A stretch of 8,657 nucleotides of DNA from Bifidobacteriaceae bacterium (GCA_031278675.1 JAITJY010000431.1:1-8657), one strand, 5' to 3'. Numbered from the stretch's first letter, positions 1-6,002 are shown. Notes: generated by a model from the letters alone, not told the origin. Translations and numbers: made by a program.

Positions 1-47
1 ACTGCGGGTAAGGCCCAAAATCGGTCGTTACCCGCAGTTTTGACCAC
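1..47. repeat. Palindromic repeat, copy 1 (5' end cut by window)
   Basis: Bases 1-47 are identical to bases 137-183. The inner arms CTGCGGGTAA (2-11) and TTACCCGCAG (28-37) are perfect reverse complements around a 16-base loop. The outer left arm seen in copy 2 lies outside the window. The asymmetric loop shows both copies point the same way. This resembles REP-type or small non-autonomous palindromic elements in general form, but I do not recognise the family. Confidence 0.85.
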
Positions 48-127
48 CCCTCTTCCGGGTCCCGGTGACGGGCCAAGGGCGTGACCTGCGCAAACGCGAG
101 TCCGCCCGGATGCCTGCGCCCCGGCGA

Positions 128-183
128 GTGGTCACAACTGCGGGTAAGGCCCAAAATCGGTCGTTACCCGCAGTTTTGACCAC
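128..183. repeat. Palindromic repeat, copy 2 (complete)
   Basis: The arms 128-147 and 164-183 are each 20 bases and pair with a single mismatch (C135 against T176), enclosing a 16-base loop at 148-163. It is a direct copy of the element at the window start, 136 bp away, with 80 bp of unrelated DNA between (48-127). Weak similarity continues for about 25 bases past each copy (a GGGTCC-GGT run followed by CGGG). On the + strand the inner stem is followed by TTTT (173-176), so it could also act as a transcription terminator for an unseen upstream gene, although the 16-base loop is long for that. Confidence 0.85.
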
Positions 184-229
184 TCCCGCCCGGGTCCGGT
201 AGCGGGCTGGCCGCGCTGGCGGCGGCAAT

Positions 230-258
230 TTGCATGCTGTAAGCCAGCGGTCTACGTT
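230..258 (+). promoter_or_regulatory. Possible promoter for the DHA2 transporter gene
   Basis: TTGCAT (230-235) and TACGTT (253-258) are spaced by 17 bases, a plausible sigma-70-type -35/-10 pair, in the most AT-rich stretch between the palindromes and the transporter. If correct, transcription would begin near 265, which would rule out the TTG at 262 as start codon and favour GTG 328. Pattern match only. Confidence 0.3.
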
Positions 259-327
259 GGATTGTTGTGTCCGGATCAGCCAGCCAACCAAGGAGCGGCC
301 AGGACGCGTCGGGGGATTCACCGATGT

Positions 328-2226
328 GTGTCGGCCGCTTTGCGGCGCCTGCGGGCGCGATGGGTTCGGGTGGTCCCAGCGCGGGAATCTAGCCCAGCGC
401 GGGGATCCAGTACAGCGCGGGAGGGCGTCGCGCCGGTGGCCGACGCCCAGGGCGCGGCGCACGAACCAGGTCCGGCGTTGGAATCCAGTGCCGCGCGGGA
501 ATCTAGCCCGGCGCGGGAGGGTGCCGCGCCGGTGGCCGGCGCCCAGGGCGCCGGGAACCAGGGCGCCGGGAACCAGGGCGCGGCGCCCACGCCCCGGGTA
601 GCTGGGAACCGGGGCGCCGGGCCGAAGGCGCCGGCGGGCGGGAACCAGGACGCCTATCCGCAGTTCAGCCACCGGCAGATCATGCGCATCTTGTCGGGTC
701 TGTTGCTCGCGATGTTTGTCGCAAACGTGGCCGGCACAGTCGTCGCGAACGCATTGCCGGTCATCACGGCTCAACTCGGATCTACCCAACAGCAGTACAC
801 CTGGATTGTGACGGCTACGCTGCTGGCCTCGACGGCATCGACCCCTATCTGGGGCAAACTGGCCGACCTGTTCAACAAGAAGACCATGTTCTTGGCTGGC
901 TTGGCGATCTTTATTGTGGGCTCGGCGCTGTCTGGCGCCAGCCCGGACACGGCGTACCTGATCGCGTTCCGGGCGGTCCAAGGAATTGGGTTGGGCGCGA
1001 TGATGTCGCTGACGCAAGCGATCATCGGCTCTGTTATTCCGCCGCTGCAGCGCGGACGGTATATGGCGTACACAGGCGCGGTGATCGCGGTCGCGACTGT
1101 GGTGGGTCCGCTGGTCGGCGGGTTCTTGGTGGATGTGAGTTGGCTGGGCTGGCGCTGGTGCTTCTGGTCGGCGGTGCCGTTGGCGCTGTGCGCCGGAGTG
1201 GTGTTGCAACTCCAACTCAAGATTCCGCCCAGCTCGGGGCGGACCAACACCAAGATCGATTGGATCGGCGCCACACTGGTGACGGCGGCGGTCAGTGCGT
1301 TGCTGATCTGGATCTCTTTCGCGGGACATTCCTTCCCGTATCGGTCCTGGCAGACGGCTGCGTTGCTCGGGGGAACGGTGGTGGTCACGGCGCTGTTTAT
1401 TTGGGCCGAATCCAAGGCGACCAATCCGATCATTCCGTTGTGGCTGATCCGGGAGCCGACCACGGCTCTGGCGATTGCTGCATCAATTGCGGTGGGGCTT
1501 GGGATGTTCGGGGCATCCGTCTTCTTGGGACAGTATTACCAGGTGGCGCGCGGGTATTCGCCGACGGTTGCGGGGTTGATGATGGTCCCGATGATGCTCG
1601 GCGTGCTGGTCTCTTCGGTGTTTATTGGGCGTTGGGTGTCGCGCGTCGGGGTTTGGAAACCGTTCGTGGTGGCTGGGTCGGCGGTGCTGGTGGTGGGGTT
1701 CGCACTGATGGGGACTGTGCGCTTCGAGACCTCGATCTATTTGATCGCGTTGTATTCGCTGCTGGCTGGCTTCGGGGTCGGGATGACCATGCAAAACTTG
1801 GTCTTGGCGGTCCAAAACTCGGTGTCGGTGCATGATGTGGGCGCGGCATCGGCGGTGGTCACGTTCTTCCGGTCGCTGGGCGGCACCGTCGGGATCCAGG
1901 TGCTCGGCTCGATCTTCGCGGGGCGAGTCTCGGCGCGGGTGCGCACGAGCCTGGCCGCCCTGAACGGCGCTCATGGCCCGGTGACCGGCGCGGGTGGCCT
2001 GGGCGGCGACGGCAATTCGATGAACATGGATCTGTCCGCGCTGCCTGCCCCTGCGGTCCGGGCGGTCCGGGCGGCCTACGGCGATTCCGTCGGCGAGTTG
2101 TTCTTGATCGCCGCTGGCATAGCCGTATTGTCCCTGGTAGCGGTCTTGTTCATGCGTTCCACGCGACTGCGTGCAAAGTTCGACACCTCCAGTTCCCGCG
2201 ACGCCGCCCCGCCCCAAACCCCCTGA
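328..2226 (+). CDS. DHA2-family (EmrB/QacA-like) MFS drug efflux transporter with long repeat-rich N-terminus
   Basis: Predicted 14-TM inner-membrane proton antiporter of the major facilitator superfamily, DHA2 group; substrate unknown. Numbered from GTG 328 (632 aa): residues 17-80 are an Ala/Glu/Ser/Gly/Pro-rich 32-residue tandem duplication; the transporter core begins near 115 (SHRQI) with TM1 at about 123-143. The MFS motif A loop GKLADLFNKKT is at 176-186, motif C VGPLVGG at 259-265, then WRWCFW at 275-280 as in DHA2 proteins. TM1 reads AGTVVANALP where many DHA2 members have D-x-TIV-x-x-ALP, so the TM1 acidic residue is absent. A long outer loop (about 512-570) precedes the last TM. 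The frame is open from TTG 262; GTG 328 has GGGGGA (311-316) upstream, but ATG 324 in another frame is better spaced and gives only 22 codons, so the start is uncertain. The first in-frame ATG is at 682, after most of the extension. It stands alone, separated from rplS by 319 bp. Family is sure; start is not. Confidence 0.93.
   Translation: MSAALRRLRARWVRVVPARESSPARGSSTAREGVAPVADAQGAAHEPGPALESSAARESSPAREGAAPVAGAQGAGNQGAGNQGAAPTPRVAGNRGAGPKAPAGGNQDAYPQFSHRQIMRILSGLLLAMFVANVAGTVVANALPVITAQLGSTQQQYTWIVTATLLASTASTPIWGKLADLFNKKTMFLAGLAIFIVGSALSGASPDTAYLIAFRAVQGIGLGAMMSLTQAIIGSVIPPLQRGRYMAYTGAVIAVATVVGPLVGGFLVDVSWLGWRWCFWSAVPLALCAGVVLQLQLKIPPSSGRTNTKIDWIGATLVTAAVSALLIWISFAGHSFPYRSWQTAALLGGTVVVTALFIWAESKATNPIIPLWLIREPTTALAIAASIAVGLGMFGASVFLGQYYQVARGYSPTVAGLMMVPMMLGVLVSSVFIGRWVSRVGVWKPFVVAGSAVLVVGFALMGTVRFETSIYLIALYSLLAGFGVGMTMQNLVLAVQNSVSVHDVGAASAVVTFFRSLGGTVGIQVLGSIFAGRVSARVRTSLAALNGAHGPVTGAGGLGGDGNSMNMDLSALPAPAVRAVRAAYGDSVGELFLIAAGIAVLSLVAVLFMRSTRLRAKFDTSSSRDAAPPQTP
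376..567 (+). repeat. 96-bp tandem duplication in transporter N-terminus
   Basis: Two 96-bp units (376-471, 472-567) each encode 32 residues. Each starts with three 18-bp, six-residue subunits of the form P/A-A-R-E-S-S (PARESS, PARGSS, TAREGV; then PALESS, AARESS, PAREGA) and continues APVA-x-AQGA. Many differences between subunits are in third codon positions (GAA/GAG, TCT/TCC, AGC/AGT, CCA/CCG). All periods are multiples of three. Confidence 0.85.
547..576 (+). repeat. 15-bp tandem repeat (two perfect copies)
   Basis: The unit GGCGCCGGGAACCAG occurs at 547-561 and 562-576, encoding the GAGNQ pentapeptide twice, followed by degenerate copies (GNRGAG, GGNQDA) up to the start of the transporter core. 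It overlaps the end of the 96-bp duplication. Confidence 0.85.
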
Positions 2227-2369
2227 CTCGCGCCACCGGCCGCGCTCCCCCCGCCCGCCGGCGTGCGCCCGCTCCGCCCCGGGTACGCCCGCTCCGCCGC
2301 ACGATGTCGCCCCGCCCGCCGACGGCGCCGCCCCCCACCGCCCCAGCCGCCGGCCGCAGCCCGGCGCGG
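2227..2369. other. Gene-free, C-rich stretch after the transporter
   Basis: No convincing gene. The + strand is very rich in C and comparatively poor in G, and contains a 13-base direct repeat CGCCCGCTCCGCC (2266-2278, 2286-2298). No hairpin plus T-run is visible, so if the transporter transcript ends here, Rho-dependent termination on C-rich RNA is a reasonable inference; it is not demonstrated by sequence. Confidence 0.5.
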
Positions 2370-2399
2370 TTGGGCGTGGCGCCCTAGGTGTGGCACAAT
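2370..2399 (+). promoter_or_regulatory. Probable promoter of the rplS operon
   Basis: TTGGGC (2370-2375) and CACAAT (2394-2399) are separated by 18 bases and lie about 150 bp upstream of rplS, where the sequence changes from C-rich low complexity to mixed composition. This would give a 5' leader of roughly 140 nt. Pattern match only. Confidence 0.4.
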
Positions 2400-2435
2400 T
2401 GCCCTTCGGTGCTGACCGGTTCGCTCGCCTGCCGC

Positions 2436-2499
2436 AGGGGGAGGAACGCCGGACCGAGGCAGCCCCCTAGACCGATAGACCGCGGCTCCGAAGGGAGCC
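2436..2499 (+). promoter_or_regulatory. Structured 5' leader of rplS (two possible hairpins)
   Basis: AGGGGG (2436-2441) can pair with CCCCCT (2463-2468), and GGCTCC (2484-2489) pairs perfectly with GGAGCC (2494-2499) around the tetraloop GAAG. Some ribosomal-protein operons are autoregulated through leader RNA. I do not recognise a known leader family here, so a regulatory role is only a possibility. Confidence 0.3.
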
Positions 2500-2545
2500 C
2501 TGATCCGCTTGCGACCTGCGGCTCAAGCGAGGAAGAGCTAATCTA

Positions 2546-2908
2546 ATGCAGCGCCTCGACTCAGTCGACCGGCTAAACCAGCGCAGCGACATCGCTGATT
2601 TCCCAGAATTCCGTCCGGGCGACACCATCAAAGTTCACGTCAAAGTGGTGGAGGGCAACCGCGCCCGCATCCAGGTGTTCCAGGGGGTGGTGATCGCGCG
2701 AGCGGGGGACGGGATCCGTTCCACTTTTAAGGTCAGGAAGATCTCATTCGGGGTGGGGGTGGAACGCACCTTTCCGCTGCATTCGCCGTCGATTGACCGG
2801 ATTGAGGTCGTCACCAGGGGCGCTGTGCGCCGGGCGAAGCTTTATTACTTGCGGAGTCGCCGGGGCAAGGCGGCCAAGATCAAGGAACGCCGCGACAAGC
2901 AGGCCTGA
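2546..2908 (+). CDS. rplS: 50S ribosomal protein L19
   Basis: L19 sits at the 30S-50S interface of the ribosome. The 120-residue length is typical. Family features are visible in order: an N-terminal helix ending near 20, FRPGDTIKVHVKVVEG (about 22-37), QVFQGVVIARAG (43-54), the TFKVRKISFGVGVERTFPLHSPSI segment (60-83, read as two halves), then the basic tail RRAKLYYLRSRRGKAAKIKER (about 94-114). The ATG start has AGGAAG at 2530-2535, 10 bases upstream. It is followed after 13 bp by rnhB and probably leads the operon. In many actinobacteria trmD and rimM lie just upstream; here a transporter does. Confidence 0.98.
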   Translation: MQRLDSVDRLNQRSDIADFPEFRPGDTIKVHVKVVEGNRARIQVFQGVVIARAGDGIRSTFKVRKISFGVGVERTFPLHSPSIDRIEVVTRGAVRRAKLYYLRSRRGKAAKIKERRDKQA

Positions 2909-2921
2909 AACGATCAGGGCC

Positions 2922-3581
2922 ATGCGGCCAATCCCCACGCTTGAACTAGAGCGTCACTTGGTTGCGACGGGTCACCGGTTGGTGGCTGGGATGGATGAGG
3001 TTGGCCGGGGCGCTATCGCGGGCCCGCTCGCAGTGGGGGTGGTTGTGGTCAGCGCGGTGACGGGGGATCCGCCAACGGGTTTGGCTGACTCAAAACTGTT
3101 GACGGCGCAATCCCGCACGGCGTTGGCGCCGCTGGTCAAGGGTTGGGCGCATTCGTGGGCGCTGGGCTGGTCAAGCGCTGGCGAGATAGATCGTCACGGT
3201 CTGACGGAAGCCCTCCGCCGAGCCGGTCACCGCGCCCTGGACGCACTCGCCGAACCTCCGGATTGCATTGTTATAGACGGCAAGTACGATTGGCTCACCA
3301 TGCCGACCACTCTCTTCGCTCAAGCCGCCCCAGCGCCGTGGACTGTGCGTGTTGTGGTCAAGGCTGATCAGCGCCACGCGGCGGTTGCCGCCGCTTCGGT
3401 CTTGGCGAAGGTTGCCCGCGACGAGTTGATGGTTCAACTCGCCGACGCCCACGCGGTCTATGGTTGGGCGTCGAATAAGGGTTACGGCAGCGCGGAGCAC
3501 ATGGCTGCGCTGCGCGTCCACGGTTTCAGCGACCAACATCGGCGTTCTTGGGCGCTTCCGTCCCCCGGCGTGAGAGGCTAG
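2922..3581 (+). CDS. rnhB: Ribonuclease HII
   Basis: RNase HII cleaves RNA in RNA-DNA hybrids and nicks 5' of single ribonucleotides in DNA; cytoplasmic and metal-dependent. Length is 219 residues from ATG 2922, normal for the family. The motifs are complete: GMDEVGRGAIAGPLA with catalytic D25 and E26, the DSKLL motif at 56-60, VIDG with D119, KADQRH with D149 followed by AAASVLAKVARDEL, and the C-terminal NKGYG (185-189) and HRRSW (206-210). The reading frame stays open upstream into rplS, but ATG 2922 is preferred because homology starts just after it and longer forms would overlap rplS by more than 100 bp. The ribosome site is weak (CAGGG). It begins 13 bp after rplS and ends 4 bp before lepB1. 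In mycobacteria rnhB lies after lepB; here the order is reversed. Confidence 0.96.
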   Translation: MRPIPTLELERHLVATGHRLVAGMDEVGRGAIAGPLAVGVVVVSAVTGDPPTGLADSKLLTAQSRTALAPLVKGWAHSWALGWSSAGEIDRHGLTEALRRAGHRALDALAEPPDCIVIDGKYDWLTMPTTLFAQAAPAPWTVRVVVKADQRHAAVAAASVLAKVARDELMVQLADAHAVYGWASNKGYGSAEHMAALRVHGFSDQHRRSWALPSPGVRG

Positions 3582-3585
3582 AACC

Positions 3586-4650
3586 GTGCGTGCTATCCCA
3601 GGTGCAGGTCACAAGTGGCCGCGCCGCGCCCATCAACCAGCGGACGCCAAGTTGCCAGAACGGCCCACCCCCTTGTCCGATGCCGTCTCCTCGCCCCCCA
3701 GCCCCGCCCGCGAGTCCGGCGCGGGTTCGGCCTGGGCGTCCGATGCGGTCTCTTCGCCGGCGGGTTCGTCGCGGGCGTCTGGGGCGGCATCGGCCCGGGG
3801 GTCCGGGCCGGTTGGCTCGCTGCTTGACTCGGAAGCGGCGCCCGGCACCGCTGGGTCCGGTGGCGCAACGTGTGTCGGCGTGGAGGCGGAGTTGGACTCG
3901 GAGCTGGAACTGGGGTCGGGGGGGCGCCGGGTGGGGCGCCACCGGTCGAACCGGAAAGCGCAGCCGGCCCCGGCCGGCCCATGGTGGGTGCGGCTCGCCA
4001 AAGATGCGGCGTTCGTGGTGGTGGCGGCACTAATTTTGTCGTTCTTGTTGAAGACTTTCCTGATTCAATCGTTCTATATCCCGTCGGAATCGATGGAACC
4101 AACGCTGATCAAATGGGACAGGGTGGTTGTGACTAAACTGGCGCCGGCCATTTTGGATGTGCACCGGGGAGACATCGTGGTGTTTCGTGATCCGGGCGGG
4201 TGGGTCACCCAGAATGATCCGTTGCCGGAGGCTGGCCCGGTGGCTGGTTTCTTGCGGTCGGTGGCGCAAGCTGTGGGTCTGGCACCAACGGACTCGCAGG
4301 GATTCTTAATTAAGAGGGTGATCGGTGTTGGCGGTGACCGGGTCGCTTGCCGGGGCGGTGGTGCGTCGCTGACCGTCAACGGTATCCCGATCGACGAGAC
4401 CTACTTGGCGGTGGGCGCGCCATCGGCCATCGGGTTTGATGTGGTGGTGCCGGAAGGTGCGGTGTGGGTGATGGGGGATAATCGGGCGCGCTCGGCGGAT
4501 TCGCGGGCCCACATGAACCCGGCCCCGGAGGATGGCGCGGTGTCGTTGGACCTGGTGGTTGGGGTGGCGCAACTGCGTACCTGGCCGGTCTCGCGGGTGG
4601 GGTTGCTGCGCAACCCGGGAGGCGTGTTCGCGGGGGTGCCGGATGCGTGA
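3586..4650 (+). CDS. lepB: Signal peptidase I, copy 1, with long low-complexity N-terminus
   Basis: Type I signal peptidase: a membrane Ser/Lys protease that removes signal peptides on the outer face of the membrane. GTG start with GAGAGG 8 bases upstream, only 4 bp after rnhB. Of 354 residues, the first ~139 form a Ser/Ala/Gly/Pro-rich presumed cytoplasmic tail, including a 21-residue duplication (31-51, 52-72) and an acidic patch near 100-109. One TM segment is at about 141-159. The catalytic boxes follow: IPSESMEPTL with nucleophile S169, RGDIVVF (194-200), LIKRVIG with general base K243, and MGDNRARSADSR (296-307). Length exceeds a usual ~250-300 residue enzyme because of the tail. It appears catalytically intact. 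Its stop overlaps the start of a small ORF. The second copy is downstream of the DUF2469 gene. Confidence 0.95.
   Translation: MRAIPGAGHKWPRRAHQPADAKLPERPTPLSDAVSSPPSPARESGAGSAWASDAVSSPAGSSRASGAASARGSGPVGSLLDSEAAPGTAGSGGATCVGVEAELDSELELGSGGRRVGRHRSNRKAQPAPAGPWWVRLAKDAAFVVVAALILSFLLKTFLIQSFYIPSESMEPTLIKWDRVVVTKLAPAILDVHRGDIVVFRDPGGWVTQNDPLPEAGPVAGFLRSVAQAVGLAPTDSQGFLIKRVIGVGGDRVACRGGGASLTVNGIPIDETYLAVGAPSAIGFDVVVPEGAVWVMGDNRARSADSRAHMNPAPEDGAVSLDLVVGVAQLRTWPVSRVGLLRNPGGVFAGVPDA
3676..3801 (+). repeat. 63-bp degenerate tandem duplication in lepB1
   Basis: Units 3676-3738 and 3739-3801 both begin TCCGATGC-GTCTC-TCGCC and encode SDAVSSPPSPARESGAGSA and SDAVSSPAGSSRASGAASA. The period is 21 codons, so the reading frame is preserved. 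The units have diverged in the middle, so the duplication is older than the one in the small ORF downstream. Confidence 0.7.
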
Positions 4651-4942
4651 GCGGTGGCTGGGAGCGCTGAGGCTGGCTGGTGCGCCGGAAGTGGCTGGCG
4701 TGGCGCCGGGTGCGGCTGGCGCTGGGCCGGGGCTCGCCGCTGTGCCGGCGCCCGCGCGCGTCGTGCCGGGACCCGCTGCTGTGCCGGCGCCCGCGCGCGT
4801 CGTGCCCGGACCCGCTGGCATCGTGCCGGGGCCCGCAAGCTTCCCTGGGGGAGCGCAAGACATGGCTGGGTGGTATTACGGTACCGGCCACCGGCGGAGG
4901 ATAGATTTGATGGGGCGGACCAGAAAAGGCGGGGTTGAATGA
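4643..4942 (+). CDS. Small Pro/Ala/Val-rich protein, function unknown
   Basis: I do not recognise this 99-residue ORF. Its ATG lies inside the last codons of lepB1 (8-base overlap) and its TGA overlaps the ATG of the DUF2469 gene (ATGA, 4939-4942), an arrangement suited to translational coupling on both sides. Residues 1-31 are Ala/Gly-rich with a basic start (MRERWLGALRLAG); 32-57 are two copies of AAVPAPARVVPGP, followed by a partial copy AGIVPGP; the end (about 72-99, beginning DMAGWYYGTG) is less repetitive and basic. No clear signal peptide or TM. This frame gives Ala/Pro/Val/Gly while the overlapping frames give Cys/Trp/Arg-rich sequences unlikely for a protein. No strong ribosome site of its own. 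It could be a lineage-specific protein or a non-coding spacer that happens to stay open. Confidence 0.4.
   Translation: MRERWLGALRLAGAPEVAGVAPGAAGAGPGLAAVPAPARVVPGPAAVPAPARVVPGPAGIVPGPASFPGGAQDMAGWYYGTGHRRRIDLMGRTRKGGVE
4736..4813 (+). repeat. 39-bp tandem repeat between lepB1 and the DUF2469 gene
   Basis: Two units, 4736-4774 and 4775-4813, differ at only two positions by hand count, both third-codon and synonymous in the small ORF frame. A shortened third copy follows to about 4834. Near identity implies a recent duplication. Confidence 0.9.
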
Positions 4943-5241
4943 GCGCCGAAGACCTAGAGTCATATGAGGCCGATGCCGAGTTGTCGCTGTACCGCGAGTA
5001 CCGCGACGTTGTTACTCTGTTCGGCTATGTAGTTGAAACGGAGCGGCGGTTTTATCTGGCCAACCAGGTGGATTTGCAGGTCAGATCGGCGGGGGGTGAG
5101 GTGTTCTTCGAGGTCAACATGGCAGATGCGTGGGTTTGGGATGTGTACCGGTCGGCCCGGTTTGTGCGGTCTGTGCGGGTGGTCACTTTCAAGGACGTGA
5201 ACATCGAAGAACTGACCAAGGCTGAGATCAACTTACCGTGA
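4939..5241 (+). CDS. DUF2469 family protein (Rv2901c-like)
   Basis: Small acidic cytoplasmic protein of 100 residues, matching the conserved actinobacterial DUF2469 family found next to rnhB and lepB; its function is not known. Conserved-looking parts are the N-terminal acidic SAEDLESYEADAELSLYREY (2-21), then VVTLFGYVVETERRFYLAN (24-42), VDLQVRSAGGEVFFEVNM (44-61) and ADAWVWDVYRSARFV (62-76), with a C-terminal VTFKDVNIEEL. No TM or signal peptide. The ATG start has AAAGG at 4925-4929, nine bases upstream, and overlaps the stop of the preceding small ORF. It ends 26 bp before lepB2, so it sits between the two signal peptidase genes. Confidence 0.93.
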   Translation: MSAEDLESYEADAELSLYREYRDVVTLFGYVVETERRFYLANQVDLQVRSAGGEVFFEVNMADAWVWDVYRSARFVRSVRVVTFKDVNIEELTKAEINLP

Positions 5242-5267
5242 GTCGGTCGGCGGAATAGGGGCGGCCG

Positions 5268-6002
5268 ATGGCGACTTCTTTGCGCGGTGGTGCGCGTCAT
5301 GGCGCCACGTTGGCGATCAATCCGGGGCCACCTCGGCCTGTCTCGCTGTGGCTGGAGTTAGCGTTTGCGCTGCTGGTGGCGCTGGTGACGGCGTTTGTGC
5401 TGAAGGTTTTTGTGATTCAGTCTTTTTATATTCCGTCGGTGTCGATGGAGAATTCGCTGCTGGTGGATGACCGTGTGACGGTCACTAAATTGTCGCCGGG
5501 TTTGTTTGATGTGCATCGTGGCGACATTGTGGTGTTTCATGACCCGGATGGGTGGTCGTCGGATCAGTTGCCGTTGCCGCAAGAGCGCGGGTTTGCATCT
5601 TGGCTTCATGGCGTGGCTCAGTCTTTGGGTTTGGCGCCGGAAAGCGCCGATGATTTCATTATTAAACGTGTGATTGGTTTGCCGGGGGACACTGTGGCTT
5701 GCGCCGGCCCCGGCGAGCCGGTCACGGTGAATGGCCAGCCGCTCGACGAGACCTATCTTAAACCGGGCGTCGATCCTTCAGCTATTGCGTTTAGGGTGAC
5801 GGTCCCGGAGGATGGCCTTTGGGTGATGGGTGATAATCGGTCTAGTTCGTGGGATTCGAGGTACCATCAGGATCAGGTTTTGGGTGGGGCTGTGCCCTTG
5901 GATAATGTGGTCGGCGTGGCCAAGTGGCGCCTGTGGCCCTTGGACCGCATTGGCGTGCTCAAAAACCCGTCTGCGGTGTTCAAGGACGTCCCCGCTCCGT
6001 AG
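5268..6002 (+). CDS. lepB: Signal peptidase I, copy 2
   Basis: Second type I signal peptidase, 244 residues, standard short form. ATG 5268 has AGGGG at 5257-5261. A short cytoplasmic tail (1-27) is followed by one TM segment (about 29-49), then IPSVSMENSL with nucleophile S59, RGDIVVF (84-90), IIKRVIGLPGD with base K133, and MGDNRSSSWDSR (187-198). It aligns with LepB1 from the TM segment to the end, sharing IQSFYIPS, DVHRGDIVVF, VTVNG-P-DETYL and the C-terminal NP-VF-VP, so the two are paralogues, probably from a tandem duplication. The codon use differs from neighbours: T-ending codons (TTT, GAT, CGT, ATT) are frequent in the first half. Division of labour with LepB1 cannot be judged from sequence. 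Confidence 0.97.
   Translation: MATSLRGGARHGATLAINPGPPRPVSLWLELAFALLVALVTAFVLKVFVIQSFYIPSVSMENSLLVDDRVTVTKLSPGLFDVHRGDIVVFHDPDGWSSDQLPLPQERGFASWLHGVAQSLGLAPESADDFIIKRVIGLPGDTVACAGPGEPVTVNGQPLDETYLKPGVDPSAIAFRVTVPEDGLWVMGDNRSSSWDSRYHQDQVLGGAVPLDNVVGVAKWRLWPLDRIGVLKNPSAVFKDVPAP

Noticed and set aside
1..183. CRISPR array or integron attC sites
   Set aside because: Only two copies with an 80-bp interval, 20-bp arms and no cas genes; the core does not match the GTTRRRY consensus of attC sites, and no integrase is nearby.
28..1329. Long minus-strand open frame (433 codons) opposite the transporter
   Set aside because: It lies antisense to a clear MFS gene and gives an Arg/His/Gln/Pro-rich translation typical of the complement of a GC-rich coding region.
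1483..2217. Minus-strand open frame (244 codons) opposite the transporter C-terminal half
   Set aside because: Same shadow pattern, with His/Arg/Gln-rich low-information translation and no recognisable domain.
2793..2921. Longer rnhB start inside rplS
   Set aside because: It would add 43 residues with no family similarity and overlap rplS by over 100 bp.
3526..4102. Several overlapping open frames on both strands in the 5' part of lepB1
   Set aside because: All overlap the LepB1 frame; their translations are Arg/Pro/Gly-rich, and only the LepB1 frame joins to a recognised catalytic domain and shows codon-period repeats.
4654..4938. Alternative frame in the lepB1-DUF2469 gap
   Set aside because: Its product is dominated by Cys, Trp, Arg and Ala, unlikely for a real protein, and it has no coupling to neighbouring genes.
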